NCBI RefSeq assembly: GCF_900187615.1
Contig: NZ_FYDO01000007.1
Coordinates: 62,001 to 126,000 of the forward strand
Direction of reading: 5' to 3'
DNA length: 64,000 bases
Origin: Pseudomonas sp. Irchel s3f7
GTDB taxonomy: Bacteria; Pseudomonadota; Gammaproteobacteria; Pseudomonadales; Pseudomonadaceae
Below, piece after piece: positions 18,156 through 27,000 of this stretch. The notes under the pieces were generated by a model. The model was not told where the DNA came from. It worked only from the letters and a program-made list of their open reading frames with translations, and did not search any database. Both the position numbers and the translations under genes were made by a program. Positions within the stretch are counted from its first letter, which is position 1; each line of letters opens with the position of its first letter.

Positions 18156-19055
18156 TCAGTTGCTGGACAGTCGATCGCCGCGGGCAAACTTCCAGGTGCG
18201 GATGATTTCCAGGCGGTCGATGTCCGACAGGTCGCCGGTAAACGGTGCAAAAGGCGCCGCCAGTCGCACAATCCGCTGGGCCGCCTGATCCAGCAGCGGT
18301 TGCCCGGAAGATTCCAGCACCAGCACTTCATACAACGAGCCGTCGCGGTTGATCGAAACCATCAGGCGCAGGTTGCCGTAGATCTGTTTGCGCCGTGCTT
18401 CGTCGGGGTAATTGAGGTTGCCGATACGCTCGACCTTCTTGCGCCATTCGTCTTTGTACCAGGCGCCCTTGTCGCGCATGGTCGAGGCGGCGCTCAGGCG
18501 GTGGATGCGCGGGCGCTTGGCGTACAGCTGTTGTTCGGCCGCCAGTTCCGCTTCGAGGCTGGCGATGTCGCTGGACAACTGCTCGCTGTCGAACGTCGGC
18601 GCCTGGACCATGGGTTTGGCTTCGGTCTTGGGCTCTTCGGTCTTGGCGGGGGCTTTTTTCGGTTTTGGCGCGATGGTGGTCACGGCAGCCTTTGGCGGCG
18701 CTTGCTGCACTTCTGGCTTGGCGGCCGGTGGTGGCGTGACCTTCTGTACTTTGTTGTCCTGGAAGGGCGCGACCTCGGTGGTCTTGGGAATCGCCTTTTT
18801 ATCCAGGGTGCCGCTGCCTTGCTGATTTTCCTGGGCGAGGAAGTCGGCTTTTTCAGGCTTTTTTTCGCTTTTGAACGTGGCGAGGGTGATTTCCAGGGTT
18901 TTGCTGATCTGCTTGGGCTCGACCACTGCAAACCCGACGCCCAGCAACAGCGCCAAGTGGATCAGCGCCGCGAGAAACAGGGTAAAACCGAGGCGATCGG
19001 CCGGGCGCACGCCACGGTGGGCGAGTTCTGCGGGCAGATCGGACGGGAGTGTCAT
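18156..19055 (-). CDS. Energy transducer TonB-family protein (TonB3-like)
   Basis: Protein of 299 residues with one membrane segment (about 22-45) after a cytoplasmic N-terminus, a long Pro/Lys/Ala-rich periplasmic spacer (about 90-150), a charged helical stretch, and a C-terminal TonB domain (from about 215; YPDEARRKQIYGNLRLMVSINRDGSL). TonB links the proton gradient to outer-membrane transport. In P. aeruginosa the gene at this position, tonB3, is needed for twitching, which fits its place between gshB and the pil-chp genes. No exbBD is nearby. Confidence 0.88.
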   Translation of the reverse strand: MTLPSDLPAELAHRGVRPADRLGFTLFLAALIHLALLLGVGFAVVEPKQISKTLEITLATFKSEKKPEKADFLAQENQQGSGTLDKKAIPKTTEVAPFQDNKVQKVTPPPAAKPEVQQAPPKAAVTTIAPKPKKAPAKTEEPKTEAKPMVQAPTFDSEQLSSDIASLEAELAAEQQLYAKRPRIHRLSAASTMRDKGAWYKDEWRKKVERIGNLNYPDEARRKQIYGNLRLMVSINRDGSLYEVLVLESSGQPLLDQAAQRIVRLAAPFAPFTGDLSDIDRLEIIRTWKFARGDRLSSN

Positions 19056-19132
19056 GACAAGGAAACCAACATCGCGTTTTTCACAGGCCGGGCATGATAA
19101 CGCAATGTGGGTTCTTCATCGGCTGTTCTATA

Positions 19133-20086
19133 TCAACGCGCTTTGAGCTTCTGATCGATGGCATCCATGAGCATGCCGCCGATGTCGGTGCCAAACGCGT
19201 TGTCAATCTCGCGAATGCACGTCGGGCTGGTGACGTTGATTTCGGTCAGGTGCTCGCCGATCACGTCCAGGCCAACGAACAGCAGGCCTTTTTCACGCAG
19301 GGTCGGGCCGACTTGTGCGGCGATCCAGCGATCCTTGTCGGTCAGCGGGCGCGCTTCGCCACGGCCACCGGCCGCCAGGTTGCCACGGGTTTCGCCCGCT
19401 GCGGGAATGCGCGCCAGGCAGTAGTCCACCGGCTCGCCGTCGATCATCAGGATGCGTTTGTCGCCGTCCTTGATCGCCGGCAGGTAGGCCTGGCCCATGA
19501 TCTGCTGGGCGCCGAGGGCGGTCAGGGTTTCGAGGATCACCGAAAGGTTCGGGTCGCCAGCGCGATGACGGAAGATCGACGTGCCGCCCATGCCGTCCAG
19601 CGGCTTGAGGATCACATCGCCGTGTTTGGCGGCGAATTCACGCAGCACGTCGGCACGGCGGCTGACCACGGTCGGCGGCGTGCACTGCGGGAACAGCGTA
19701 GCGAACAGCTTTTCGTTGCAGTCACGCAGGCTTTGCGGCTTGTTGACGACCAGCACGCCGGCGCGCTCGGCCTGTTCCAGCAGATAAGTGGAGTAGACGA
19801 ATTCCATGTCGAACGGCGGATCCTTGCGCATCAGGATCACGTCCAGATCGCTCAGCAACGCATCGCTTTCGGCGCCCAGTTCGAACCATTTTTCCGGGTT
19901 GGCGAACACCTGCAACGGCCGCATCCGCGCCCGGGCCTGGCCTTCGGCCTGGTACAGGTCGCGCTGCTCCATATAGAACAGTTCCCAGCCACGCTTCTGC
20001 GCGGCCAGCAGCATGGCCAGCGAGCTATCCTTTTTATAGGAGATGCTGGCGATAGGGTCCATGACAATCCCGACGCGAACGCTCAT
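19133..20086 (-). CDS. gshB: Glutathione synthetase
   Basis: ATP-grasp ligase that adds glycine to gamma-glutamylcysteine. It starts VRVGIVMDPIASISYKKDSS, has the ATP-binding DVILKPLDGMGGTSIFR near residue 165, and ends with EINVTSPTCIREID, where metal ligands lie. Length 317 residues is standard. It is divergent from pilG with a 359-base gap. Confidence 0.97.
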   Translation of the reverse strand: MSVRVGIVMDPIASISYKKDSSLAMLLAAQKRGWELFYMEQRDLYQAEGQARARMRPLQVFANPEKWFELGAESDALLSDLDVILMRKDPPFDMEFVYSTYLLEQAERAGVLVVNKPQSLRDCNEKLFATLFPQCTPPTVVSRRADVLREFAAKHGDVILKPLDGMGGTSIFRHRAGDPNLSVILETLTALGAQQIMGQAYLPAIKDGDKRILMIDGEPVDYCLARIPAAGETRGNLAAGGRGEARPLTDKDRWIAAQVGPTLREKGLLFVGLDVIGEHLTEINVTSPTCIREIDNAFGTDIGGMLMDAIDQKLKAR

Positions 20087-20126
20087 TGGGTTTTCCTCGA
20101 AATTTGGGGGGGCGAGAACCGCTTTT

Positions 20127-20228
20127 CTGTAGGAGCGAGCATGCTCGCGATGAACCCAAGAACACCGCGGGGTGTCAGGTTTCCCGCGTCATCGTTGACG
20201 TCAATCGCGAGCATGCCCGCTCCTACAG
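20127..20228. repeat. REP doublet (GAGCGAGCATGCTCGC type)
   Basis: Arms at 20127-20150 and 20205-20228, beginning CTGTAGGAGCGAGCATGCTC, complementary except for one mismatch. The loop of about 54 bases contains the palindromic string ACACCGCGGGGTGT. Confidence 0.85.
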
Positions 20229-20445
20229 TTAATAGAAGCAGTGCCGTATAAAAGTGGCGTCAGAGTGGCGCTGAGTGTGTTCCCGGTCAAGGAAAAACCA
20301 CCTTGAGGGTCGGCCGATAGATTGGTACTGGAGACTGTGCTAAAAAGACTGCCGAGTGGTACAGGCCCTTGAGTATCAAGGGCTTCGAGCCGCGTTAGCC
20401 GGCAAACGGACAATTTGTTTCGCAAAGGCGACGGTAGAGCATTTT
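20229..20445 (+). other. Gene-free leader before pilG with a perfect 19-bp palindrome
   Basis: The stretch between gshB and pilG (20087-20445) contains the REP doublet and then about 217 bases without a gene. At 20365-20383 the arms GCCCTTGA and TCAAGGGC flank GTA, a perfect 8-3-8 inverted repeat 62 bases before the pilG start. It could be an operator or a hairpin. No convincing sigma-70 hexamer pair was found. The ribosome-binding site is weak (ACGGTAGAGC). Confidence 0.5.
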
Positions 20446-20850
20446 ATGGAACAGCAAACCAGCGCCTTGAAGGTCATGGTGATCGACGATTCGAAGACGA
20501 TTCGCCGCACCGCCGAAACGCTGCTCAAGAATGTGGGTTGTGAGGTCATCACGGCTATCGACGGTTTCGATGCCCTGGCCAAGATTGTCGATAACCACCC
20601 AGGCATCATCTTTGTCGACATCATGATGCCGCGCCTGGATGGCTACCAGACCTGCGCCCTGATCAAGAACAACAGCGCGTTCAAGTCCACGCCAGTGATT
20701 ATGCTGTCGTCCAAGGACGGGCTGTTCGACAAGGCCAAGGGGCGCATCGTCGGCTCCGATCAGTTTTTGACCAAGCCGTTCAGCAAGGAAGAATTGCTTG
20801 ATGCGATCCAGGCCCATGTGCCGGGGTTCGCCGCTGTATTGCCGCAGTAG
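20446..20850 (+). CDS. pilG: Twitching response regulator PilG
   Basis: Stand-alone receiver domain of 134 residues. The phospho-acceptor is Asp58 in IIFVDIMMPRLDGYQ, with acidic pocket VIDD at 12-15 and Lys in FLTKPFSKE. In P. aeruginosa PilG promotes pilus extension and CyaB activation downstream of ChpA. The frame is open 90 bases further upstream, but the ATG at 20446 gives the family length. Confidence 0.96.
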   Translation: MEQQTSALKVMVIDDSKTIRRTAETLLKNVGCEVITAIDGFDALAKIVDNHPGIIFVDIMMPRLDGYQTCALIKNNSAFKSTPVIMLSSKDGLFDKAKGRIVGSDQFLTKPFSKEELLDAIQAHVPGFAAVLPQ

Positions 20851-20907
20851 GACACGCACAGTGATGCTCGGCCAACGGGTCCGGCGTCGACAAAAATGGG
20901 GAAGACC

Positions 20908-21273
20908 ATGGCACGTATTCTGATCGTCGATGATTCGCCGACCGAAATGTACAAACTGACCGGCATGCTGGAAAAGCACGGTCATGAAGTGTTGAAAGCC
21001 GAAAACGGTGCCGACGGCGTTGCGCTGGCCCGTCAGGAAAAGCCCGACGCGGTCCTGATGGACATCGTCATGCCCGGCCTCAATGGTTTCCAGGCGACCC
21101 GTCAGCTGACCAAAGACCCGGACACCGGGCACATCCCGGTGATCATCATCACCACCAAGGATCAGGAAACCGACAAGGTCTGGGGCACGCGCCAGGGCGC
21201 CAAGGATTACCTGACCAAGCCGGTCGATGAAGAAACCCTGATCAAGACCTTGAACAACGTACTGGCCGGTTGA
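20908..21273 (+). CDS. pilH: Twitching response regulator PilH
   Basis: CheY-like receiver of 121 residues with Asp52 in VLMDIVMPGLNG, the acidic pocket VDD at 7-9 and the conserved DYLTKPVDEE lysine. It is the second output of the Chp system, acting opposite to or as a phosphate sink for PilG. The start MARILIVDD is preferred over an in-frame ATG 12 bases earlier. It is 57 bases after pilG and 10 before pilI. Confidence 0.96.
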   Translation: MARILIVDDSPTEMYKLTGMLEKHGHEVLKAENGADGVALARQEKPDAVLMDIVMPGLNGFQATRQLTKDPDTGHIPVIIITTKDQETDKVWGTRQGAKDYLTKPVDEETLIKTLNNVLAG

Positions 21274-21283
21274 TCGGTCGCCC

Positions 21284-21823
21284 ATGAACGAATCGCTGAC
21301 GGCTTTCGAGCTGCTGCTGCAGATCGACCAGCGCTGTCGTTTGCTGGCGGCGGACTTGCCGTCCCAGCCGACTCGACGGGACAGTTGGAGCGGCATCGGT
21401 TTTCGCCTGGGCGAGCACTGGTACGTGGCTCCCATGAGGGAAGTCTGCGAGGTGCTGCACGAACCACGCTTCACTCAGCTGCCGGGGGTCAAACCCTGGG
21501 TCAAGGGTGTCGCCAATTTGCGCGGACGCTTGCTGCCGATCATGGATCTGGGGGGCTTCTTCGGGCATGAGCAGTCGGCGGCGCGCAGGCAACGGCGGGT
21601 GTTGGTGGTCGAGCATGAGGATGTGTTTGCCGGGCTGATGGTCGATGAGGTCTTCGGCCTCCAGCACTTTGCCCAGGACAGCCTGGAGCCGGTGTCGGCA
21701 GATGATTTGCGGGGGCCGATGTCGACGTTCGTCAAAGGGCGTTTTCAGCGTGAGCAGTGCTGGCAGGTGTTCAGCCCGTTTGCGTTGGCGCAGTCCCAAG
21801 GGTTCATGAACGTCGCGTTGTAA
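21284..21823 (+). CDS. pilI: CheW-like adaptor PilI
   Basis: Protein of 179 residues with a CheW domain (about 30-175): RLGEHWYVAPMREVCEVLHEP, LPGVKPWVKGVANLRGRLLPIMDL and VVEHEDVFAGLMVDEVFGL. It couples the receptor PilJ to the kinase ChpA. It is followed by a REP doublet and then pilJ. Confidence 0.95.
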   Translation: MNESLTAFELLLQIDQRCRLLAADLPSQPTRRDSWSGIGFRLGEHWYVAPMREVCEVLHEPRFTQLPGVKPWVKGVANLRGRLLPIMDLGGFFGHEQSAARRQRRVLVVEHEDVFAGLMVDEVFGLQHFAQDSLEPVSADDLRGPMSTFVKGRFQREQCWQVFSPFALAQSQGFMNVAL

Positions 21824-21832
21824 CTGCGACCC

Positions 21833-21917
21833 TTGTAGGAGCGAGCTTGCTCGCGATGGTGGATCAGTCGACACCCATGTGGCTGACATCCATCGCGAGC
21901 AAGCTCGCTCCTACAGG
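21833..21917. repeat. REP doublet between pilI and pilJ
   Basis: Arms around TTGTAGGAGCGAGCTTGCTC (left) and its complement ending at 21917, with a small central inverted repeat (CCCATGTGGCTGACATCC region). It interrupts the pil-chp operon without coding content, so transcripts through it would carry a long hairpin between the pilI and pilJ messages. Confidence 0.85.
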
Positions 21918-21961
21918 GATTTCGGCAAGCTGCGCAAGTGTGGGTTAACAGGCGAGTACCG

Positions 21962-24022
21962 ATGACAAAAGCAAAAGCAGGCAAGCCAATGGAAGGGTCG
22001 CGCAGCCGGTCGCAGATTATCGTGCTGTTCATCGCGCTGATCATCTTCATCATGCTGCTGTTCGCCAACTTCGCGTACCTCAACACCCAGGCCACCTACG
22101 ATAAACAGTACATCGGCCACGCCGGCGAGCTGCGCGTGCTGTCCCAGCGCATCGCCAAGAATGCCACCGAGGCTGCCGCCGGCAAGGCCGCTGCATTCAA
22201 ATTGCTTAGCGACGCGCGCAACGATTTCGCCTTGCGCTGGGGTTATCTGAAGAAGGGTGACCCGTCCACCGGCCTGCCTCCGGCACCGTCCGCCGTGCGC
22301 CCTGAAATGCGGGCCGTGCAGCAGGACTGGGATCGCCTGCTGAAAAACACCGACGCCATTCTCTCCAGCGAACAGACCGTGCTGTCGCTGCATCAAGTCG
22401 CTGCGACACTGGCCGAAACCGTGCCGCAGTTGCAGGTCGAGTACGAAAAAGTCGTCGAGACCCTTTTGCAACGAGGTGCGCCCGCCGCGCAGGTGGCGAT
22501 GGCCCAGCGTCAGTCGTTGCTGGCCGAGCGGATTCTGGGTGCGGTGAACACCGTGTTGTCCGGCGACGAAAACTCGCAACAGGCCGCCGACGTCTTCGGC
22601 CGTGATGCGGCGCAGTTCGGCAAAGTGCTCAACGGCATGCTCCAGGGCGACCCGGCGCTCAAGGTCAGCCAGGTGGAAGACCGCGATGCCCGTGCGCGGC
22701 TCCAGGAGATTTCCGAGCTGTTCGAATTCGTCTCGGGCTCGGTGGATGAAATCCTCGAAACTTCGCCGGAGCTGTTCAAGGTCCGGGAGTCGGCGACCAA
22801 TATTTTCAGCCTGTCGCAAACCCTGCTCGACGAAGCCTCGCAGCTGGCCGGTGGTTTCGAAAACTTCGCCGGCGGACGCGACACCCATACCATCGGCGGC
22901 TATGTGCTGGGCTTGGCGGCGCTGATGTCGATCATCCTCATCGGTCTGGTGATGGTCCGTGAAACCAATCGCCAACTGCGCGAAACCGCCGAAAAAAACG
23001 AGCGCAACCAGAACGCGATCATGCGCCTGCTCGATGAAATCGAAGACCTGGCCGATGGCGACCTGACGGTAACAGCCTCGGTGACGGAAGATTTCACCGG
23101 CACCATTGCCGACTCGATCAATTACTCCGTGGACCAATTGCGTGATCTGGTGGCGACCATCAACCTCACCGCTGGCCAGGTCGCCGCTGCCGTGCAGGAA
23201 ACCCAGGCCACCGCCATGCACCTGGCCCAAGCCTCGGAACATCAGGCCCAGCAGATTTCCGAAGCGTCCACGGCGATCAACGACATGGCCGAATCCATCG
23301 ACCAGGTGTCGGCCAACGCCGCTGAATCCTCGGCGGTGGCCGAGCGCTCCGTGGAAATCGCCAACAAGGGCAACGAGGTGGTGCACAACACCATCCACGG
23401 CATGGACAACATTCGCGAGCAGATTCAGGACACCGCCAAGCGCATCAAGCGTCTGGGTGAGTCCTCTCAGGAAATCGGCGACATTGTCAGCCTGATCGAT
23501 GACATTGCCGATCAGACCAACATCCTCGCCCTCAACGCCGCGATCCAGGCTTCCATGGCGGGCGATGCCGGGCGCGGTTTTGCCGTGGTCGCCGATGAAG
23601 TGCAGCGTCTGGCCGAGCGCTCGTCGGCCGCGACCCGGCAGATCGAAACCCTGGTGCGGGCAATCCAGACCGACACCAACGAAGCGGTCATCTCCATGGA
23701 GCAGACCACCACCGAGGTGGTGCGCGGCGCGCGACTGGCGCAGGATGCCGGGGTGGCCCTGGAAGAAATCGAAGGCGTCTCCAAGACCCTGGCGGCGCTG
23801 ATCCAGAGCATTTCCAATGCCGCACAGCAGCAGACAACGTCGGCCGGGCAGATTTCCCTGACGATGAACGTGATCCAGCAGATCACCACACAGACGTCGT
23901 CTGGCTCCTCCGCCACGGCCGAGAGCATCGGCAACCTGGCGAAAATGGCCAGTCAGTTACGCCGGTCGGTGTCCGGCTTCACCTTGCCGGCGGCCAAGGC
24001 GCAGGTTGTGGATAAAGCTTGA
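21962..24022 (+). CDS. pilJ: Methyl-accepting chemotaxis receptor PilJ
   Basis: Transmembrane receptor of 686 residues for the Pil-Chp pathway. TM1 is at about 18-40, then two periplasmic PilJ ligand-binding modules, both containing a copy of a [15 protein letters not shown] / [21 protein letters not shown] segment. TM2 is at about 314-336, followed by HAMP and the MCP hairpin, whose tip reads [19 protein letters not shown]. In P. aeruginosa the next gene is the methyltransferase pilK; here chpA follows after 37 bases. Confidence 0.96.
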   Translation: MTKAKAGKPMEGSRSRSQIIVLFIALIIFIMLLFANFAYLNTQATYDKQYIGHAGELRVLSQRIAKNATEAAAGKAAAFKLLSDARNDFALRWGYLKKGDPSTGLPPAPSAVRPEMRAVQQDWDRLLKNTDAILSSEQTVLSLHQVAATLAETVPQLQVEYEKVVETLLQRGAPAAQVAMAQRQSLLAERILGAVNTVLSGDENSQQAADVFGRDAAQFGKVLNGMLQGDPALKVSQVEDRDARARLQEISELFEFVSGSVDEILETSPELFKVRESATNIFSLSQTLLDEASQLAGGFENFAGGRDTHTIGGYVLGLAALMSIILIGLVMVRETNRQLRETAEKNERNQNAIMRLLDEIEDLADGDLTVTASVTEDFTGTIADSINYSVDQLRDLVATINLTAGQVAAAVQETQATAMHLAQASEHQAQQISEASTAINDMAESIDQVSANAAESSAVAERSVEIANKGNEVVHNTIHGMDNIREQIQDTAKRIKRLGESSQEIGDIVSLIDDIADQTNILALNAAIQASMAGDAGRGFAVVADEVQRLAERSSAATRQIETLVRAIQTDTNEAVISMEQTTTEVVRGARLAQDAGVALEEIEGVSKTLAALIQSISNAAQQQTTSAGQISLTMNVIQQITTQTSSGSSATAESIGNLAKMASQLRRSVSGFTLPAAKAQVVDKA

Positions 24023-24059
24023 ACCGCCCATGGGTATCTGAATTGTGATTGGAGTGGTT

Positions 24060-27000
24060 ATGGGTGATCGGCACGACTATGTGGCCCTGGAGTGGGTCAA
24101 AGGCGAGATTGCCGAAACGCTGAAGCAGGCTCATCACGCGATCGAAACCGTGCTCGATGACCCGCAGGCGACGCACGCGCTGGATGAAAGCCTTTCGTGC
24201 ATCCATCAGGTTCACGGCAGTTTGCAGATGGTCGAGTTCTACGGCGCGGCCTTGCTCGCCGAAGAGATGGAACAGCTCGCCCTGGCCTTGCAGGACAATC
24301 GCGTGAGCCATCGCGACGAGGCGTTGCACCTGTTGATGCAGGCCTTGGGGCAATTGCCGATTTATCTGGATCGGATACAAGGCGCACGCCGCGATCTGCC
24401 GCTGGTTGTGCTGCCGCTGATCAACGATCTGCGCAGTGCCCGTGGCGAAAACCTGTTGTCGGAAACCAGTCTGTTCAGCCCACAACTGCCCGACTTACCG
24501 TCGCTGACGGATGAGGCGCTGGCACAGCTCGAGCCGGTGGATTTCCCCAGTGTGGTGCGCAAGCTGCGGCAGATGTTGCAGATGGCATTGGTGGGGTTTC
24601 TGCGTGAGCAGGACAGCGAAACCAACCTCGATTACCTGGCCAAAGTCTTCGCCCGCCTCGAAGGCGTGTCCGGCAACGCACCCTTGAGCCCGTTGTGGCA
24701 GATCGCTTCGGCGTTGGTCGAAGGCATGCGGAGCGGCGTGATCGCCAACAGCCCGGCACTGCGCAGTCTGTTCAAGGACGCCGACAAGGAACTCAAGCGC
24801 CTGCTCGAACAGGGCATGCGCGGCATCAATCAGCCGGCACCGCCGGAGTTGCTCAAGAGCTTGCTGTTCTACATAGCCAAGGCCGAACATCCCACCGGGC
24901 AGATGCTGACCATGAAAGAACGCTACTCACTGGACGACGCGCTGCCCGACAGCGCGATGGTCGATGAAGAACGCGCGCGGCTGGCCGGTCCCGACCGCGA
25001 CGCCATGCGCTCGGTGCTGGCGGCACTCTGCGAAGAGCTGGTGCGGGTCAAGGAGCGCCTGGACCTGTTCGTACGCAGCGACCGCCAGCACACCTCCGAT
25101 CTCGACAGCCTGCTGGCGCCTTTGCGGCAGATTGCCGACACCCTGGCGGTGCTGGGTTTCGGCCAGCCGCGCAAGGTCATCATCGATCAACTGGCGGTGG
25201 TGCTGAGCCTCGCCCAGGGCCAGCGTGCGCCGGATGACGCGATCCTCATGGACGTCGCCGGGGCGCTGCTCTACGTCGAAGCGACGCTGGCCGGCATGGT
25301 CGGCACCGTGGAACCCGAGAGCCAGGAAGACAGTCGCCTGCCGACCACTGACCTGACGCAGATCCACCAGATCGTGATCAAGGAGGCCCGCATCTGCTTG
25401 CAGCAGGCCAAGGACATGATCGTCGACTACATCGACGCGGACTGGGACTGCCAGCATTTGCAGGCATTGCCGGCCTTGCTGACTCAGGTGCGTGGCGCGC
25501 TGGCGATGATTCCGCTGAGCCGTGCGGCGAGCCTGGTCGAGACCTGCAATCACTTCATTCGCGAGCATTTGCTGCTTGAGCCGGGTCAACCGGGTTGGCA
25601 GGAACTGGACAACCTCGCCGACGTGATCACCAGCATCGAGTATTACCTTGAGCGTCTCAGCGATGACCCGGAAGCGCCTGGCGAAAGTGTGCTCGACGTC
25701 GCGGAAAAAGGTCTCGCGACCCTCGGCTTTTTCCCCAGCGAGCAACATGTACCGGTACTGGATGATGTGCTGAGCCCCAGTGAAGCGCAGTCCATGCAAC
25801 TGATGCAGGAACTGGATGATCCGCAGCTCGTTCAGACCCTGGCCGACATGCTCGCCAGCCCGGTATCGTCGTTGAACCCTCCCGCGCTGAACACGCCGGG
25901 CAGCCTGTTGCCGCCTCCCGCCGGTGAGGAGCCGGTGGACGAGGAGCTGCGGGAAGTCTTCCTGGAAGAAACCGACGAAGTCCTGGAAATCCTTCGCGAA
26001 TACCTGCCGCGCTGGTCGATCAACCCCGACAACCGCTCGGACCTCAGTGAACTGCGTCGCGCCTTTCATACGCTCAAGGGCAGCGGCCGGATGGTGCGCG
26101 CGCTGGTGCTTGGCGAGCTGGCCTGGGCGGTGGAAAACCTGCTCAACCGCGTGCTGGAGCACAGCGTCGAACCGGGTGCCACGGTGCAACAGCTGATCGG
26201 CGATGTGCTGAACCTGCTGCCGGGGCTGGTGGCCGAATACGCCGCGAACACCCAGCGTCAGCGCAACGATGTCGATCAGTTGGCCGCCCGCGCCCATGCC
26301 TTGGCCAAGGGTGCCGAGCCGGTGTCCGACGAGGACACGCAAGACGTGTCGGCGCTCGATCCGTTGTTGCTGGAGATCTTCCGCAAGGAGGCCGAAACCC
26401 ATCTCGGCAGCCTTGACCGCTTCCTCGAGCAGGCCGCCGAACACGTGCCGTTGCAGGCCAGCGACGAGTTGCAACGGGCCTTGCACACCCTCAAGGGCAG
26501 CGCCTCCATGGCGGGTGTCCTGCCGATTGCCGAACTGGCGACGCCGCTGGATCAGTTGGCCAGGGAATACAAGGCGCATCGGATTGCCCTGGACCTGGAC
26601 GAAGTCGAATTGTTGCTGGAAGCCGAAGGGCTGTTTCACTTGGGTTTGCGTCAACTCAAGCGCGATCCGCTGGCGACAATTCCTGGTGCCCAGCGCGTGA
26701 TCGAGCAGGCCAGGGCCTTGCTGGCCGAACGTCTGGAAACCCACCTGAGCGAGCCAAACACCGGGCTGCGCCTCAAGCGTGATCCGCAGTTGATCAACAA
26801 CTTCCTCGCCCAGGGTATGGACATTCTGCTGGACGCCGAAAGCCTGTTGGAGCGTTGGCAGCAACACCCCGGCGAGCGTCAGGAACTCAGCGCGCTGCTG
26901 GACGAACTGACCACCCTGGGCGAAAGCGCGCACCTGGCCGACCTGCATCCGGTGGATGAATTATGCGAAGCCTTGCTCGACCTCTACGGCGCTGTGGAAG

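Noticed and set aside
24927..26948. 673-codon minus-strand open frame inside chpA
   Set aside because: It is antisense to conserved Hpt domains and results from high-GC codon bias; the same applies to long antisense frames in pilJ (21911-23398), rhlE (47355-48899) and thiG (2301-3623).
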